A stretch of DNA of 64,000 nt. Origin: Gordonia namibiensis NBRC 108229. Lineage in GTDB: Bacteria > Actinomycetota > Actinomycetes > Mycobacteriales > Mycobacteriaceae. Numbering within the stretch: the first letter of the stretch is position 1; every line of letters begins with the position of its first letter. The DNA is taken from positions 62,001 to 126,000 of the forward strand of contig NZ_BAHE01000008.1 in assembly GCF_000298235.1 (NCBI RefSeq), in the 5' to 3' direction. The notes beneath the pieces were generated by a model that was not told the origin of the DNA, searched no databases, and was given only the letters and a program-made list of their open reading frames with translations. Shown in pieces: positions 1 to 8,783 of the stretch. The position numbers were made by a program, and so were the translations under genes.

Positions 1-170
1 TCGAGCGCGAATCATGGGAGTCCGAGACGCCGTCGACGGAGCTCGTCGCCATCGGTCGAGGCCTCGACCCCGACGCCGTGCGCGCCGAGTTGCAGGCGGC
101 GATCGCGCGGCCGGAGGACGCAGCGGACGAGCACGGCATCCTCAGCGTCCTGCGACACGTGCACGCCTGA
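1..170 (+). CDS. CobW-family GTPase, C-terminal fragment (partial)
   Basis: The reading frame is open from the window edge (codons from base 3) to a TGA at 168-170. The visible 55 residues contain STELVAIGRGLDPDAVRAEL, which resembles the last helix of the CobW C-terminal domain (pattern xxELVFIGxGLDxxxLxxxL). CobW/COG0523 proteins are GTP-dependent metal chaperones, often for zinc. The GTPase domain lies outside the window, so the assignment rests on this short tail. A short inverted repeat (CGACAC-GT-GTGTCG) at 182-195 may be its terminator. Confidence 0.55.
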   Translation, partial: ERESWESETPSTELVAIGRGLDPDAVRAELQAAIARPEDAADEHGILSVLRHVHA

Positions 171-347
171 GGGCGTCGCCGCGACACGTGTGTCGTGGAT
201 CACGCGACACGCCGGTTGCGATGTCACATCTGGCTAACGAAATCCAGAACGTCCAGGTCTCCCATTTCGCAAACTCCGCGAACCCTGTTTCACTGTTAAG
301 TCTGTTACCAGTGTGACCGATGGTGTCTAACGGGAGGAGTGAGGCGA

Positions 348-1415
348 ATGATCGGTGCTGAAAAGCGTGGTCGACGCCTCGAAACGCCGATGTTCCAGAA
401 GATGATGAAGAAGCGCATGATGACGACCGCCTTCGCCGTGACTGCGGTGGCGTCGACCGTGATGGCGACCAACCTGGTGGTGGCACCGGCGCAGGCCGCG
501 CCCGCCCGCGGAGCCGCACTCGCGGGGAAGACGATCTTCCTGGACCCGGGCCATCAGGCGAGCGCCGGCGGCCGCAGCCTCAACGCGCAGGTGCCCGACG
601 GACGCGGCGGCAAGAAGGACTGCCAGACGACCGGCGCCACCGGGGTGAACGGTGCGCGGGAGCACACCGTCAACTGGCAGATCAGTCAGCTGGTGAAGGC
701 CGGGTTGGAAAGCCAGGGGGCACGCGTCGTGCTCAGTCGGCCCGACGACCGCGGCTGGGGCGGTTGCGTGGATGAGCGCGCCGCCGCGGCGAGCCGTTCC
801 GGGGCAGCGGTGGCGGTGAGCCTGCACGCCGATTCGACGAGCCGCGGAGCCGACAGCGCCAAGAAGGGCTTCCACATGATCGTGCCCTCGCTGCCGATCC
901 CGGACCCCACCGTCAACCGCGTGCAGTCGGGTGAGGGGCGCAAGGCGTCGAACGTCATGCGCGATTCTTTCCTCGCCGCGGGCTTCCCGTCGGCCAACTA
1001 CGCCGGCGTCAGCAACGGCATCCAGACCCGGCCCGACATCGCCGCGGTCAACCTGACCAAGGTGCCCGCGGTCTTCATCGAGATGGGCAACCTGTCCAAC
1101 CCGGCCGAGGCGGCCGCCCTGGCCGGACGCGACGGCCAGCTGAAGTACGCGATGGCCATCACCGACGGCATCCTGAAGTACGTCAACGGCAGTGCGGCCA
1201 CCGGCGCCGCACCCGCACCGTCGGTGCCGCCGGCCGACGACGCCAGTGGGCTGTCCGTGGTGATCCCGTTCGTCCAGCAGCTGCTCGCCACCGAGGAGCC
1301 CGAAGCCGTCGTGCAGCTACTGGCGACCCAGGGCCAGGACGTGTCGGCGCAGGTCCTCAAGGCGATGCTGACGATTCTGTACGGCCTGTTCGACGGGAAG
1401 CTGCCGATCGGCTGA
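348..1415 (+). CDS. Secreted N-acetylmuramoyl-L-alanine amidase (Amidase_3, Rv3717/Ami1-like)
   Basis: Predicted zinc amidase that cleaves the bond between N-acetylmuramic acid and L-alanine in peptidoglycan, outside the membrane. The 355-residue protein has a basic N-region, a hydrophobic core and an AQA cleavage site near residue 50. Zinc-ligand and catalytic candidates are His69 (DPGHQ), Glu105 (REHTVNW), His160 (SLHADS) and Glu245 (FIEMGN). Cys92 and Cys140 could form a disulfide. I chose the ATG at 348 because GGGAGGAG at 332-339 is well spaced; a GTG at 339 is also in frame. The C-terminal 80 residues follow a Pro/Ala linker and are not recognised. No separate wall-binding domain is seen, as in mycobacterial Ami1. 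Confidence 0.9.
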   Translation: MIGAEKRGRRLETPMFQKMMKKRMMTTAFAVTAVASTVMATNLVVAPAQAAPARGAALAGKTIFLDPGHQASAGGRSLNAQVPDGRGGKKDCQTTGATGVNGAREHTVNWQISQLVKAGLESQGARVVLSRPDDRGWGGCVDERAAAASRSGAAVAVSLHADSTSRGADSAKKGFHMIVPSLPIPDPTVNRVQSGEGRKASNVMRDSFLAAGFPSANYAGVSNGIQTRPDIAAVNLTKVPAVFIEMGNLSNPAEAAALAGRDGQLKYAMAITDGILKYVNGSAATGAAPAPSVPPADDASGLSVVIPFVQQLLATEEPEAVVQLLATQGQDVSAQVLKAMLTILYGLFDGKLPIG

Positions 1416-1448
1416 GTCTGTCCGTCTCCGGCGACTAACCTCGGCCCC

Positions 1449-2372
1449 ATGGGCATTCGAGACCTCCTGGTGATGGACACTCCGGTGCCGTCATTGCGTG
1501 GACGCAAGGTACTGATCACCGGCGCGGCGAGTGGGATCGGGCGCGCCACCGCCGAAGCAGCCGCGGCGCAGGGCGCCGAACTCGTGCTGACCGATCTGCA
1601 CGCCGACCAGCTCGACGAGGTGGTCGCCGAGATCCTCCGCGCCGACGGCACCGTCCTGTACCACGTAGCCGGAGACGTCTCCGACTACGACTGGGTGGCC
1701 AACTTCGCGCGGCAGGTCGACGCCGAGGTCGGCGTGATGGACGTCGTGATGAACATCGCCGGGATCTCGGCGTGGGGCACGGTCGAGAATCTCGAACACC
1801 GGCACTGGCGGTCGCTGGTCGACGTCAACCTGATGGGCCCGATCCACATCATCGAATGCTTTGTGCCACTGATGGTCCGACGCGGCGCCGGTGGTCACGT
1901 CGTCAACGTCTCGTCGGCCGCCGGCCTGCTCGCCCTGCCGTGGCACGCCGCCTACAGCGCGAGCAAGTTCGGGATCCGCGGCGTCTCGGAGGTGCTCCGA
2001 TTCGATCTGCGACACCACAACATCGGGGTGTCGCTGGTATGTCCGGGCGGGGTGGACACGCCGCTGGTCGACACCGTCGAGATCGTCGGGGTCGACCGCA
2101 ACGATCCGCGAGTCAAGGCCGCCATCAACAACTTCCACAAGATCGCCGTGTCACCGGAGACGGCGGCCGCAGCGATCCTCAAGGGAATCCGCAAGAACCG
2201 CTTCATGGTCTACACCTCCTTCGACATCCGATTCGGCTACTGGTGGGCGCGGAAGTTCGCGCTGCCCTACGAGATCGTGATGCGGGTGGCCAACGACCGG
2301 TTCGACAAACTCGCACGGATCAGCGGCACCAAGCTCGAGGAACGGGCGCGCGATCACCATTCCGCACAGTGA
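1449..2372 (+). CDS. SDR-family NAD(P)-dependent oxidoreductase
   Basis: Classical short-chain dehydrogenase/reductase of 307 residues. The cofactor motif TGAASGIG is at 24-31, NIAG at 102-105, the catalytic Ser at about 155 and the Tyr/Lys pair in YSASK at 169-173. The roughly 50-residue C-terminal extension (RFGYWWARKFALPYEIVMR) is typical of membrane-associated mycobacterial SDRs that act on lipids or ketones. The substrate cannot be inferred. The start is supported by TAACCT at 1436-1441, 7 nt before the ATG, which suggests a leaderless transcript; an internal ATG at 1473 is an alternative. The stop overlaps the GTG of the next gene by 4 bp, so the two are probably co-translated. Confidence 0.85.
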   Translation: MGIRDLLVMDTPVPSLRGRKVLITGAASGIGRATAEAAAAQGAELVLTDLHADQLDEVVAEILRADGTVLYHVAGDVSDYDWVANFARQVDAEVGVMDVVMNIAGISAWGTVENLEHRHWRSLVDVNLMGPIHIIECFVPLMVRRGAGGHVVNVSSAAGLLALPWHAAYSASKFGIRGVSEVLRFDLRHHNIGVSLVCPGGVDTPLVDTVEIVGVDRNDPRVKAAINNFHKIAVSPETAAAAILKGIRKNRFMVYTSFDIRFGYWWARKFALPYEIVMRVANDRFDKLARISGTKLEERARDHHSAQ

Positions 2373-3148
2373 GTCGCGTCTTCCGTAAGACGCTGCGGGG
2401 CAGCGGTCCGCCGGGAGGTCATCCCGACTTCTTCGCCGCCGAGGCGGCCGGTCTGCGCTGGCTCGCCGACGCCGGGGCCCCGGTGGCGAAGGTGCTGGCC
2501 GTGAGTGAGGACGCCATCGAACTCGAGAAGCTCGACACGGCCCGTCCCGACCGCGCAGCGGCCCGAGCGTTCGGTGCGGTGTTGGCGAGCATGCACGACG
2601 CGGGCGCCCCGCGGTTCGGTTCGCCGCCGACCGGCTTCGACGGCCAGTTGTTCATCGGACGACGCCCGCTGAGCTCCATCGAGTACGACTCGTGGGGCGA
2701 GTTCTACGCCCGCGAACGCGTCGAGCCCTACCTGCGTCCGGCACTAGAGGCAGGCAACCTGACCGCTTCGGACGCCGACGCCGTCCACGCCGCCTGCGAA
2801 CTCATCGCGAATAATGCCCTCGACGACGCCGAACCCGCCGCCCGCATCCACGGCGACCTCTGGAACGGGAACGTGATGTGGACCCCGGCTGGCGTCGTCC
2901 TGATCGACCCCGCCGCGCACGGAGGTCACCGCGAGACCGACCTCGCGATGCTCGCGCTCTTCGGCTGCCCGCTGCTCGACGAGATCATCATCGGATATCA
3001 GGAGACGCATCCGTTGGTCCCCGGCTGGGAGGACAGGGTCGAGGTCCATCAGCTACACCCGCTCGCGGTGCATGCAGCCGGACACGGCCCCGGGTACGGC
3101 ACCGCGCTCGGCCGGGCGGCTCGGAGTGTCCTCGACGCTCACGCGTGA
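2369..3148 (+). CDS. Fructosamine-3-kinase-family protein
   Basis: 259-residue kinase of the fructosamine kinase/aminoglycoside phosphotransferase fold. Visible features are VFRKT with a likely ATP-contacting Lys7, the FFAAEAAGLRWL helix, the catalytic loop HGDLWNGN (161-168) with Asp163, and IDPAAHGGHRETDL with metal-binding Asp180. Members phosphorylate ketosamines on glycated proteins or small amines, marking them for deglycation. The GTG start overlaps the stop of the upstream SDR (GTGA). Its own stop overlaps a GTG in frame with the downstream nucleosidase. The three genes look like one transcription unit, although the nucleosidase also has a promoter-like element of its own. Confidence 0.85.
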   Translation: MSRVFRKTLRGSGPPGGHPDFFAAEAAGLRWLADAGAPVAKVLAVSEDAIELEKLDTARPDRAAARAFGAVLASMHDAGAPRFGSPPTGFDGQLFIGRRPLSSIEYDSWGEFYARERVEPYLRPALEAGNLTASDADAVHAACELIANNALDDAEPAARIHGDLWNGNVMWTPAGVVLIDPAAHGGHRETDLAMLALFGCPLLDEIIIGYQETHPLVPGWEDRVEVHQLHPLAVHAAGHGPGYGTALGRAARSVLDAHA

Positions 3149-3171
3149 TCGGGGCACGCGATAATCACCTG

Positions 3172-3756
3172 GTGTCTGATGACGATGTGCGGAGCGGCGT
3201 GTCCGGAAGTGTCCTGATCGTGTCGGCGACCCGAGCCGAGGCGCGGCACCTTCCCGCGGGGTCGCGGTTGCTCGTCACCGGTATCGGCAAGGTCCGGGCG
3301 ACGATGGCGTTGAGTCGAGAACTGGCCGTCGGTGCAGCTGTCCGACAGATCATCAACATCGGCACGGCGGGTGCGCTGCGGGACGGCGTCGTCGCTCCCG
3401 GGCGCGATCTGTTCATCCCGTCGGCGGTGCTCGAGCACGACATCAGCAGCGCCGAACTCCGGGCCATGGGCTACGACATGACCGACCGCTGGGAACTTCC
3501 GGACGGCGACGGCACGGTGCTCGCCTCGGGGGACACCTTCGTCGCCGACCCGGTACGACGCGCCGAACTCGCCCGTCACGCGGACCTCGTGGACATGGAG
3601 GGATGCGCGGTCGCCCATGTCAGCGCCCAGTTCGGCATCCCGTGCCGGCTCGTCAAGGCCGTCACCGACAACGCCGACGAGGGCGCGATGGAGTGGCCCG
3701 ATCTGGTCGATGCCGCGGCCCGCAAACTGGCGCAGTGGATCGAACTCAACGTCTGA
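3172..3756 (+). CDS. Nucleosidase/nucleoside phosphorylase (MTAN/PNP-UDP family)
   Basis: 194-residue member of the phosphorylase superfamily that cleaves the N-glycosidic bond of nucleosides. It has the glycine-rich start (LLVTGIGKVRAT), NIGTAGAL, the substrate-binding VDMEGCAVAHV near residue 143 and VTDNADEGA near the end. Candidate substrates are methylthioadenosine, S-adenosylhomocysteine or a futalosine-like nucleoside; the sequence does not decide. GATAAT at 3160-3165 lies 6 nt before this GTG, so I chose it as a leaderless start. A GTG at 3145 overlapping the kinase stop would add nine residues (VIGARDNHL) that look unlike the family. Confidence 0.8.
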   Translation: MSDDDVRSGVSGSVLIVSATRAEARHLPAGSRLLVTGIGKVRATMALSRELAVGAAVRQIINIGTAGALRDGVVAPGRDLFIPSAVLEHDISSAELRAMGYDMTDRWELPDGDGTVLASGDTFVADPVRRAELARHADLVDMEGCAVAHVSAQFGIPCRLVKAVTDNADEGAMEWPDLVDAAARKLAQWIELNV

Positions 3757-3849
3757 CGGTCGACGCCAACCGCAGCAGAATCGACGGTTGAGCGCTGCGG
3801 CGCAGGCTGTAGCGGCGCGCGTCAGGGGAGGTGGCGATCCTGCTCTACG

Positions 3850-4815
3850 TCAGGAGCGGGTGTCGGCGACGTCGGCCGGACCGGCGTCGGTGGCCGACTC
3901 GTACGCCTTGAACCCCGACGGTGCGGCATCGGGACGAGCCGTGTCCGCCGGACCCGAGAGCGGGGCATCCGAGGGGGTGAGATCGGGTGCGGCGAGATCC
4001 GCGACCGTCGGACGGCCGGGGGTCGGGGTCCGCTGGGCGGTCCGTTCGGCAGTCGCCGTGCGTGCCGAGGTGGCGGGCCGCTCGGATGAGGCCGGTCGTT
4101 CCGATGCCGAACCGGGGCGGGACCGTTGCGGCCGCGACCGGTTCGACGGCGACTTGGTGGCCGGTGCGGCGCCGGTCTGTGCGGAGCTGGTCTGTGCGGA
4201 GCTGGTCTGTGCGGAGCCGGACTTGGCCCGACGATGCCTGGTCGGGCGCTCGTTCGGCTCCTCGGTCTTCGGGCGGTCGGTCTTGTCCTTGCCGGCGTTC
4301 CTCGATGTGCTGCGGGAACCGGTCGGCTTTCCGCGGCCACCGGAGTTCTTGTCGTCGTCGCCGCGGGTCAGGAACCACCGGACCAGCACCAGCGCGAGGG
4401 TCACGAGGAACACCGTCAGCATCCAGGGGAAGTCCGCGGCGATCGGCAGCAGCACCTTGAAGATCAGACTCTTCAGGCCGGACGACGCCTGTTCGGAGTT
4501 GAGTCCGTACAGCGTGACGATGCTGACGAAGAACGCGATCAGCGGTGGCTGGGCGGCGGCGGTGAACAGGGCGCGGCGACGCACGGCGAGGGCGGCGAGA
4601 ACACAGCCGACGAGGTAGCAGAACTTGTAGATCCCGCCGAGCGAGTCGTTGCTGCCGGCGTCGATCGCCGCTCCGAGGGCCGTGATCCCGGTTGCCAGGA
4701 CAACGGCACCCCACCACGGCACACCGCGGACCGCGGGCAACACGGACTGCTGGTCCAGTGGTACCGCGGTCTGTAGACGTTGCGGGGAAGGCACATGGTC
4801 ACGGTACCGGTTCAT
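3850..4815 (-). CDS. DUF6542-type membrane protein with low-complexity tail
   Basis: 321 residues. Four hydrophobic segments lie in about residues 25-150 (GAVVLATGITALGAA, FCYLVGCVLAALAV, LIAFFVSIVTLYGL, MLTVFLVTLALVLV). A 170-residue tail rich in Arg, Thr, Ser and Pro follows, with three copies of the pentapeptide SAQTS. It resembles the mycobacterial Rv1111c-type protein found close to the ychF locus, which fits the ychF gene 5 kb away. Function unknown. The ATG at 4815 was chosen because GGAGCG precedes it. The start overlaps the rmuC stop by 17 bp on the same strand, so the two are likely an operon. Confidence 0.7.
   Translation of the reverse strand: MNRYRDHVPSPQRLQTAVPLDQQSVLPAVRGVPWWGAVVLATGITALGAAIDAGSNDSLGGIYKFCYLVGCVLAALAVRRRALFTAAAQPPLIAFFVSIVTLYGLNSEQASSGLKSLIFKVLLPIAADFPWMLTVFLVTLALVLVRWFLTRGDDDKNSGGRGKPTGSRSTSRNAGKDKTDRPKTEEPNERPTRHRRAKSGSAQTSSAQTSSAQTGAAPATKSPSNRSRPQRSRPGSASERPASSERPATSARTATAERTAQRTPTPGRPTVADLAAPDLTPSDAPLSGPADTARPDAAPSGFKAYESATDAGPADVADTRS
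4174..4218. repeat. 3 x 15-bp tandem repeat inside a coding region
   Basis: Three consecutive copies of GGTCTGTGCGGAGCT (the third ends in GCC). They encode the repeated SAQTS segment in the tail of the DUF6542 protein. The unit length is a multiple of three, so copy-number change would keep the frame. Confidence 0.85.
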
Positions 4816-6028
4816 CGGCGGAAAACGCTCCACCGCCGGCACGTGGCGTGGACGCGGCCGCCGATGTCGTCGCAGGTGTTGCCGCGGATCCGGCGGACCG
4901 GCAGGTGTCGTGGATCACCCGGGGTCGCGGCGGTTCGGCGGCGTCGCCCAGGGCATCGAGTTCGGCCAGGCGGCGTGCGGTGACGCCGAGCCGGCTCTCC
5001 ACCGATCCGATGGTCGAGTTGTACGCGTCGACCGTGCGCTGCAGCGACGTGCCCAGCGAACCGAGATGCCCGAGTACGCCGGCGAGACGCTGGTGCAGTT
5101 CCATACCGAGCCCATGGATGACCGCGGCATCGCGGGCCATCGCATCGTGGCGCCAGCCGAGGGCGACGGTCCGCAGCAGGGCGATGAGGGTCGTCGGGGT
5201 GGCGATGACCACATTGCGGCCGAAGCCGTATTCGAGGACCTCCGGATCGGTGCGCACCGCGGCCTCGAGAACCGCGTCGGCCGGAAGGAACAGCACAACC
5301 ATCTCCGGGGTGTTCTCGAAGGCCGTCCAATAAGCCTTGGCCGAGAGCCGCGCGATGTGGGCACGCAAAGCCCGGGCGTGCTCGCCGATCAGACGGTCTC
5401 GTGCCTTGGCCTCGGTGGCCTCCGCTGCCCGCAGATAGGCGTCGAGAGGCACCTTCGCGTCGACGACGATGTCGCGTCCGCCCGCGAGGTGGACGACGAG
5501 GTCGGGCCGGACCGTGGTTCCTTCCTTCGTCTTGTCCGGCAGCGACACCTGGGTGCTGAAGTCGCAGTGCTTGGACATCCCGGCCAGCTCGACGACCCGT
5601 TCGAGCTGCACCTCGCCCCAACGGCCGCGCGAATGGGAACTGTGCAGCGCGTTGGCGAGCTGGCGCGTCTGGTCGTTGAGCGCGACCGACGCCGCGTGGA
5701 TGCCGCGAACCTGCTCGGTCAGTCCTGCATAGGCGCCGATCCGGTTGGACTCGACCCGCCGCAGCTCGTCGGAGAGCTGCGACAGCGTGGCGCGCAGCGG
5801 TTCGACGATGTGCTGCACCTGGCTGCCGATGGCGGTGGACTGCCGTCGGGCCGCATCCTCGGTGGCCCAGGACAAGGACGACGCCACGTCGGAACGACCC
5901 TCGCGCAGCATCTCGACCTCGGCCCGAGCTGCGGCCACCACGCCGGCACTCCGCGCGGCATGCGCCCACCAACCGAGCGCGATACCGAGCAGGACGCCGA
6001 ACACGAGTGACAGGGCTGCTGCGATCAT
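4799..6028 (-). CDS. rmuC: DNA recombination protein RmuC
   Basis: 409 residues. An N-terminal membrane segment (AALSLVFGVLLGIALGWW) is followed by a coiled coil and then the RmuC domain, with the characteristic RGRWGEVQLERVVELAGM, VRPDLVVHLAGG and VVDAKVPLDAYLRA between about 150 and 250. The last conserved-domain residues are near 350. RmuC limits DNA inversions at short inverted repeats in E. coli and has a PD-(D/E)xK nuclease-like fold. The proline/alanine C-terminal tail is not conserved. It is followed directly by the DUF6542 gene. Confidence 0.92.
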   Translation of the reverse strand: MIAAALSLVFGVLLGIALGWWAHAARSAGVVAAARAEVEMLREGRSDVASSLSWATEDAARRQSTAIGSQVQHIVEPLRATLSQLSDELRRVESNRIGAYAGLTEQVRGIHAASVALNDQTRQLANALHSSHSRGRWGEVQLERVVELAGMSKHCDFSTQVSLPDKTKEGTTVRPDLVVHLAGGRDIVVDAKVPLDAYLRAAEATEAKARDRLIGEHARALRAHIARLSAKAYWTAFENTPEMVVLFLPADAVLEAAVRTDPEVLEYGFGRNVVIATPTTLIALLRTVALGWRHDAMARDAAVIHGLGMELHQRLAGVLGHLGSLGTSLQRTVDAYNSTIGSVESRLGVTARRLAELDALGDAAEPPRPRVIHDTCRSAGSAATPATTSAAASTPRAGGGAFSADEPVP

Positions 6029-6083
6029 GCCCCGATGGTGTCGGATGCCCCCGACAAAATCTTCTGACCTGCGTCGGGCCGGT

Positions 6084-6737
6084 TCAGTCCGCGGCGGGAG
6101 CCTCGAAATCGAGCAGCCACTTCTTGGTCTCCAGCCCGTAGCGGAAGCCGCCCAGCGACCCGTCGCTGCGCTTCACCCGATGGCACGGAACGAACAGTGC
6201 GGCGGCGTTGCGGGCGCACGCGGTTGCCGCAGCACGGACGGCGGCCGGCTCGCCCGCCCGCTCGGCGAACTCGGTGTAGGTGACCGGCCGGCCCGGTTCG
6301 ACGAGGCGCAGGGCGTCCCACGCCTTGTTGAGGAAGGTGCCGCCGGAGAGCTGGACCACCTCGACCCGCGACGGTGCGTCGACCTCGCCCTCGTAGTACG
6401 CGGTGACGGTGTCGGTGAGACTCCCGAGGGTCTCGGAGCGCTGCAGGGTTTCCGGCCGCAGCGAGCGGTGGATGAGTGCGGCGAGATAGGCCGGGTCGTC
6501 GGTCCATCCGGAGGCGAGGACGCGGTCGGCGTGGTCGGCGATCACGGTGAACGGGCCGTTGGGGGTGTCGACGGTGGCGTATCCGCCGGTGGAGACGGTG
6601 GTGATCGGGTCGTCGGAGACGGTGGCAACCGTGGCGTCGGAGATGGTGGGGGACGGTGCGGACATGTCGCTCCTGTCGGGTCGGGGTTCGGATGGAGTCG
6701 GTGTCAGGTGAGGCGTCATCGGAGGTCCGCTCGTCAT
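6084..6737 (-). CDS. ogt: Methylated-DNA--protein-cysteine methyltransferase
   Basis: Suicide repair enzyme that transfers alkyl groups from O6-alkylguanine to its own cysteine. The acceptor is Cys185 in PCHRV, preceded by the DNA-binding AAVRAAATACARN and followed by GSLGGFRYGLETKKWLL. The 217-residue form has about 50 extra N-terminal residues of low complexity (Thr/Ser/Pro). The ATG at 6737 overlaps the ada-alkA stop (ATGA), so the two genes are probably co-translated; later in-frame ATGs at 6719 and 6665 would remove most of the extension. With ada-alkA it forms an adaptive-response operon for alkylation damage, as in M. tuberculosis. Confidence 0.93.
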   Translation of the reverse strand: MTSGPPMTPHLTPTPSEPRPDRSDMSAPSPTISDATVATVSDDPITTVSTGGYATVDTPNGPFTVIADHADRVLASGWTDDPAYLAALIHRSLRPETLQRSETLGSLTDTVTAYYEGEVDAPSRVEVVQLSGGTFLNKAWDALRLVEPGRPVTYTEFAERAGEPAAVRAAATACARNAAALFVPCHRVKRSDGSLGGFRYGLETKKWLLDFEAPAAD

Positions 6738-8263
6738 ACGGCCTCGCCGGAGCCGGCGAGGCGGTGTCGCCACAGGTGCATCGTCGCGTAGGAGCGCCAC
6801 GGTGCCCAGTGATGCGTGTCGCGCAGATCGACGCCGAGGTCGGCGGCTGCCCGGGCGACGATCAGGTCGTTCGCGAGCAGGACGTCGGGATCACCCGTCA
6901 CCCGCATGGTGACGATGTCGGCGGTCCAGGGGCCGATGCCGGGCAGCTCGATCAGTTGCGCACGTAGATCAGACGCATCGACCCCCACATGCGGTTCCAC
7001 CCGACCTTCGGCCAGGGCCTCGGCGACCCCGATGACGGCATCGATCCGGCGGCTCGGTCCGCGGAGGACGGCCCGTCCGTCGGCGGCGATCGCGGCCGCG
7101 GTCGGGAATGCTCTCGGAACGTCTCCGTCGGTGGGGCCTGCGTCGTGCAGCGGTCGGCCCAGAGCGTCGACGAGCCGATCGATCTGGTGCCGTGCCGCCG
7201 CGAGACTGACCTGTTGGCCGAGCATCGTGCGGATGATCGTCTCGGCGGGGTCGAGGCTGCCCGGCACACGAAGGCCGGGTGCGCCCTCGATCAGGGGGCG
7301 CAGTGTCGGGTCGGCGGCGAGGGACTCTTCGGCGGCGGTGATGTCGGCGTCGAGGTCGAGGAGTCGGCGCACACGGTTGACCGCGGCTCCGAGGTCGCGC
7401 ATGTCGAGATGGGAGAGGACCACGCCGACGTGGTCGTCGTGGGGTTCGATGTCGGCGATGGCGGGTCCGTGGGGGAGAGCGATGACGCGCCGGAACCGCC
7501 AGCCGAGCGTTGCGTCGGCGTCGTCGATGACGGTCTCGACCCCCGTCGCCGCGTGTGCGGACAGGAACCAGCGCATCCAGGTCCAGCGGTAGGGCGCGCG
7601 GAACGGCAGGCGCAAGGTCACACTGCCCGGGGCCGATACCGCGTCGGATTGCGACCGGTCGCGGCGGTGGCGGAGGCGGCGGAGTTCGGTCGGGGTGAGC
7701 CCGAAGACGGCGCGGATGGTGTCGTTGAACTGCCGGATGCTGGCGAAGCCGGCGGCGAACGCGACGTCGGACATCGGCAGCGCCGTGCACTGGATCAGCA
7801 CCCGGGCGTTGGTGGCGCGGTGTGCGCGGGCGAGTGCGAGCGGTCCGGCGCCGAGATGGTCGGTGAGGACCCTGTTGAGGTGCCGCGGCGAATACTTCAG
7901 CCGCGCAGCGAGACCGGCGACGCCCTCACGTTCGACGACGCCATCGGCGATCAGCCGCATCGCCCGGGCGGACATGTCGGCGTTGACGTTCCACAACGGC
8001 GAACCGGGGACGGCGTCGGGGGCGCATCGTCGGCAGGCGCGGTAGCCCTGCTGCTGCGCTGCGGCCGCGGTCAGCACGAACGCGACATTGTGCGGTCGCG
8101 GTGTCTGCGCGGGGCAGGAGGGACGGCAGTAGATCCCGGTGGTGCGGACGGTGACGAAGAACTGGCCGTCGAACCGGGCGTCCCGGGCCTGGACGGCGCG
8201 GTAGCAGCGGTCGAAGTCCGGAGCCGAACCCGGGACTGCCTGGTCGACGGATGCTGTGGTCAC
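6734..8263 (-). CDS. alkA: Ada-AlkA fusion: methyl-phosphotriester sensor/AraC activator plus 3-methyladenine DNA glycosylase
   Basis: 509 residues. The N-terminal Ada zinc domain carries Cys46, Cys50, Cys77 and Cys80 (YCRPSC and CRRC); the first is the likely methyl acceptor. An AraC-type double HTH spans about 95-200. The C-terminal half is an AlkA-N plus HhH-GPD glycosylase, with the hairpin LPGIGPWTADI at 440-450 and catalytic Asp466 (in LLANDL). This matches the mycobacterial fusion that senses methylated phosphate backbone, activates its own operon and removes alkylated bases. The GTG at 8263 was chosen because the Ada domain begins 15 residues later; upstream in-frame sequence is unlike the family. 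Coupled to ogt. Confidence 0.93.
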   Translation of the reverse strand: MTTASVDQAVPGSAPDFDRCYRAVQARDARFDGQFFVTVRTTGIYCRPSCPAQTPRPHNVAFVLTAAAAQQQGYRACRRCAPDAVPGSPLWNVNADMSARAMRLIADGVVEREGVAGLAARLKYSPRHLNRVLTDHLGAGPLALARAHRATNARVLIQCTALPMSDVAFAAGFASIRQFNDTIRAVFGLTPTELRRLRHRRDRSQSDAVSAPGSVTLRLPFRAPYRWTWMRWFLSAHAATGVETVIDDADATLGWRFRRVIALPHGPAIADIEPHDDHVGVVLSHLDMRDLGAAVNRVRRLLDLDADITAAEESLAADPTLRPLIEGAPGLRVPGSLDPAETIIRTMLGQQVSLAAARHQIDRLVDALGRPLHDAGPTDGDVPRAFPTAAAIAADGRAVLRGPSRRIDAVIGVAEALAEGRVEPHVGVDASDLRAQLIELPGIGPWTADIVTMRVTGDPDVLLANDLIVARAAADLGVDLRDTHHWAPWRSYATMHLWRHRLAGSGEAV

Positions 8264-8369
8264 CTGTCCACTCTGACATCCGGAGCGAACGAGTTCTGGC
8301 GGAAATCGGACGCGACATCTGACCGCGATTTCTGTGATCTGAGTAACAGTCCTATGGCACGATGTCGCC

Positions 8370-8699
8370 ATGTCCACACGGTTCGATGGTCGCCGCGGAA
8401 GCCGGCACGACGACCTCCCCCTCGCCGGCCTTCCCGGATGGGGTCTGGAGATGATGATGGGCCTGTACGGCCCGGAGACGATCAAGCGCGCCCTGGAAGA
8501 AGAGGCCGAGCAGGGCGTCACGCCCGTGTCGTGGGACCACGGGCGAGCCGACGGTTCGTCGAGCGGGCCGGTCGACCCGCCGGACGTCGAGATGTGCGGC
8601 CGGGGTGACGTGCCGCCGGTCTTCAACCAGGTCGACGCCGAACTCGAGGCGGTCAACTCGCTGATCCGCTTCCTCGGGCGCAAATTGCGCCGACGCTGA
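8370..8699 (+). CDS. Conserved-looking hypothetical protein, 109 aa
   Basis: I do not recognise this protein. It is acidic in the middle (RALEEEAEQG), carries a basic C-terminus (RFLGRKLRRR) and has no membrane segment or signal peptide. The helix FNQVDAELEAVNSLIRFLG near the end is amphipathic. The ATG lies 6 nt after CACGAT, a weak -10-like hexamer. It is divergent from ada-alkA across a 106-bp shared promoter region, so it could be part of the alkylation response, but nothing in the sequence proves it. Confidence 0.55.
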   Translation: MSTRFDGRRGSRHDDLPLAGLPGWGLEMMMGLYGPETIKRALEEEAEQGVTPVSWDHGRADGSSSGPVDPPDVEMCGRGDVPPVFNQVDAELEAVNSLIRFLGRKLRRR

Positions 8700-8783
8700 C
8701 CGGTCCGGAAGGTTCGCGAAACCGACGGGTGTCATCCGTCGCGTCGACGCCGCAATGTCATCGCGGTGTGTGAGGATCCACGG

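Noticed and set aside
4649-6010. 453-codon plus-strand frame opposite rmuC
   Set aside because: No domain text; rmuC on the other strand is unambiguous.
6989-8608. 539-codon open frame on the plus strand opposite ada-alkA
   Set aside because: It mirrors the minus-strand fusion gene, whose Ada, AraC and AlkA motifs are complete. Long antisense frames are expected at this GC content.
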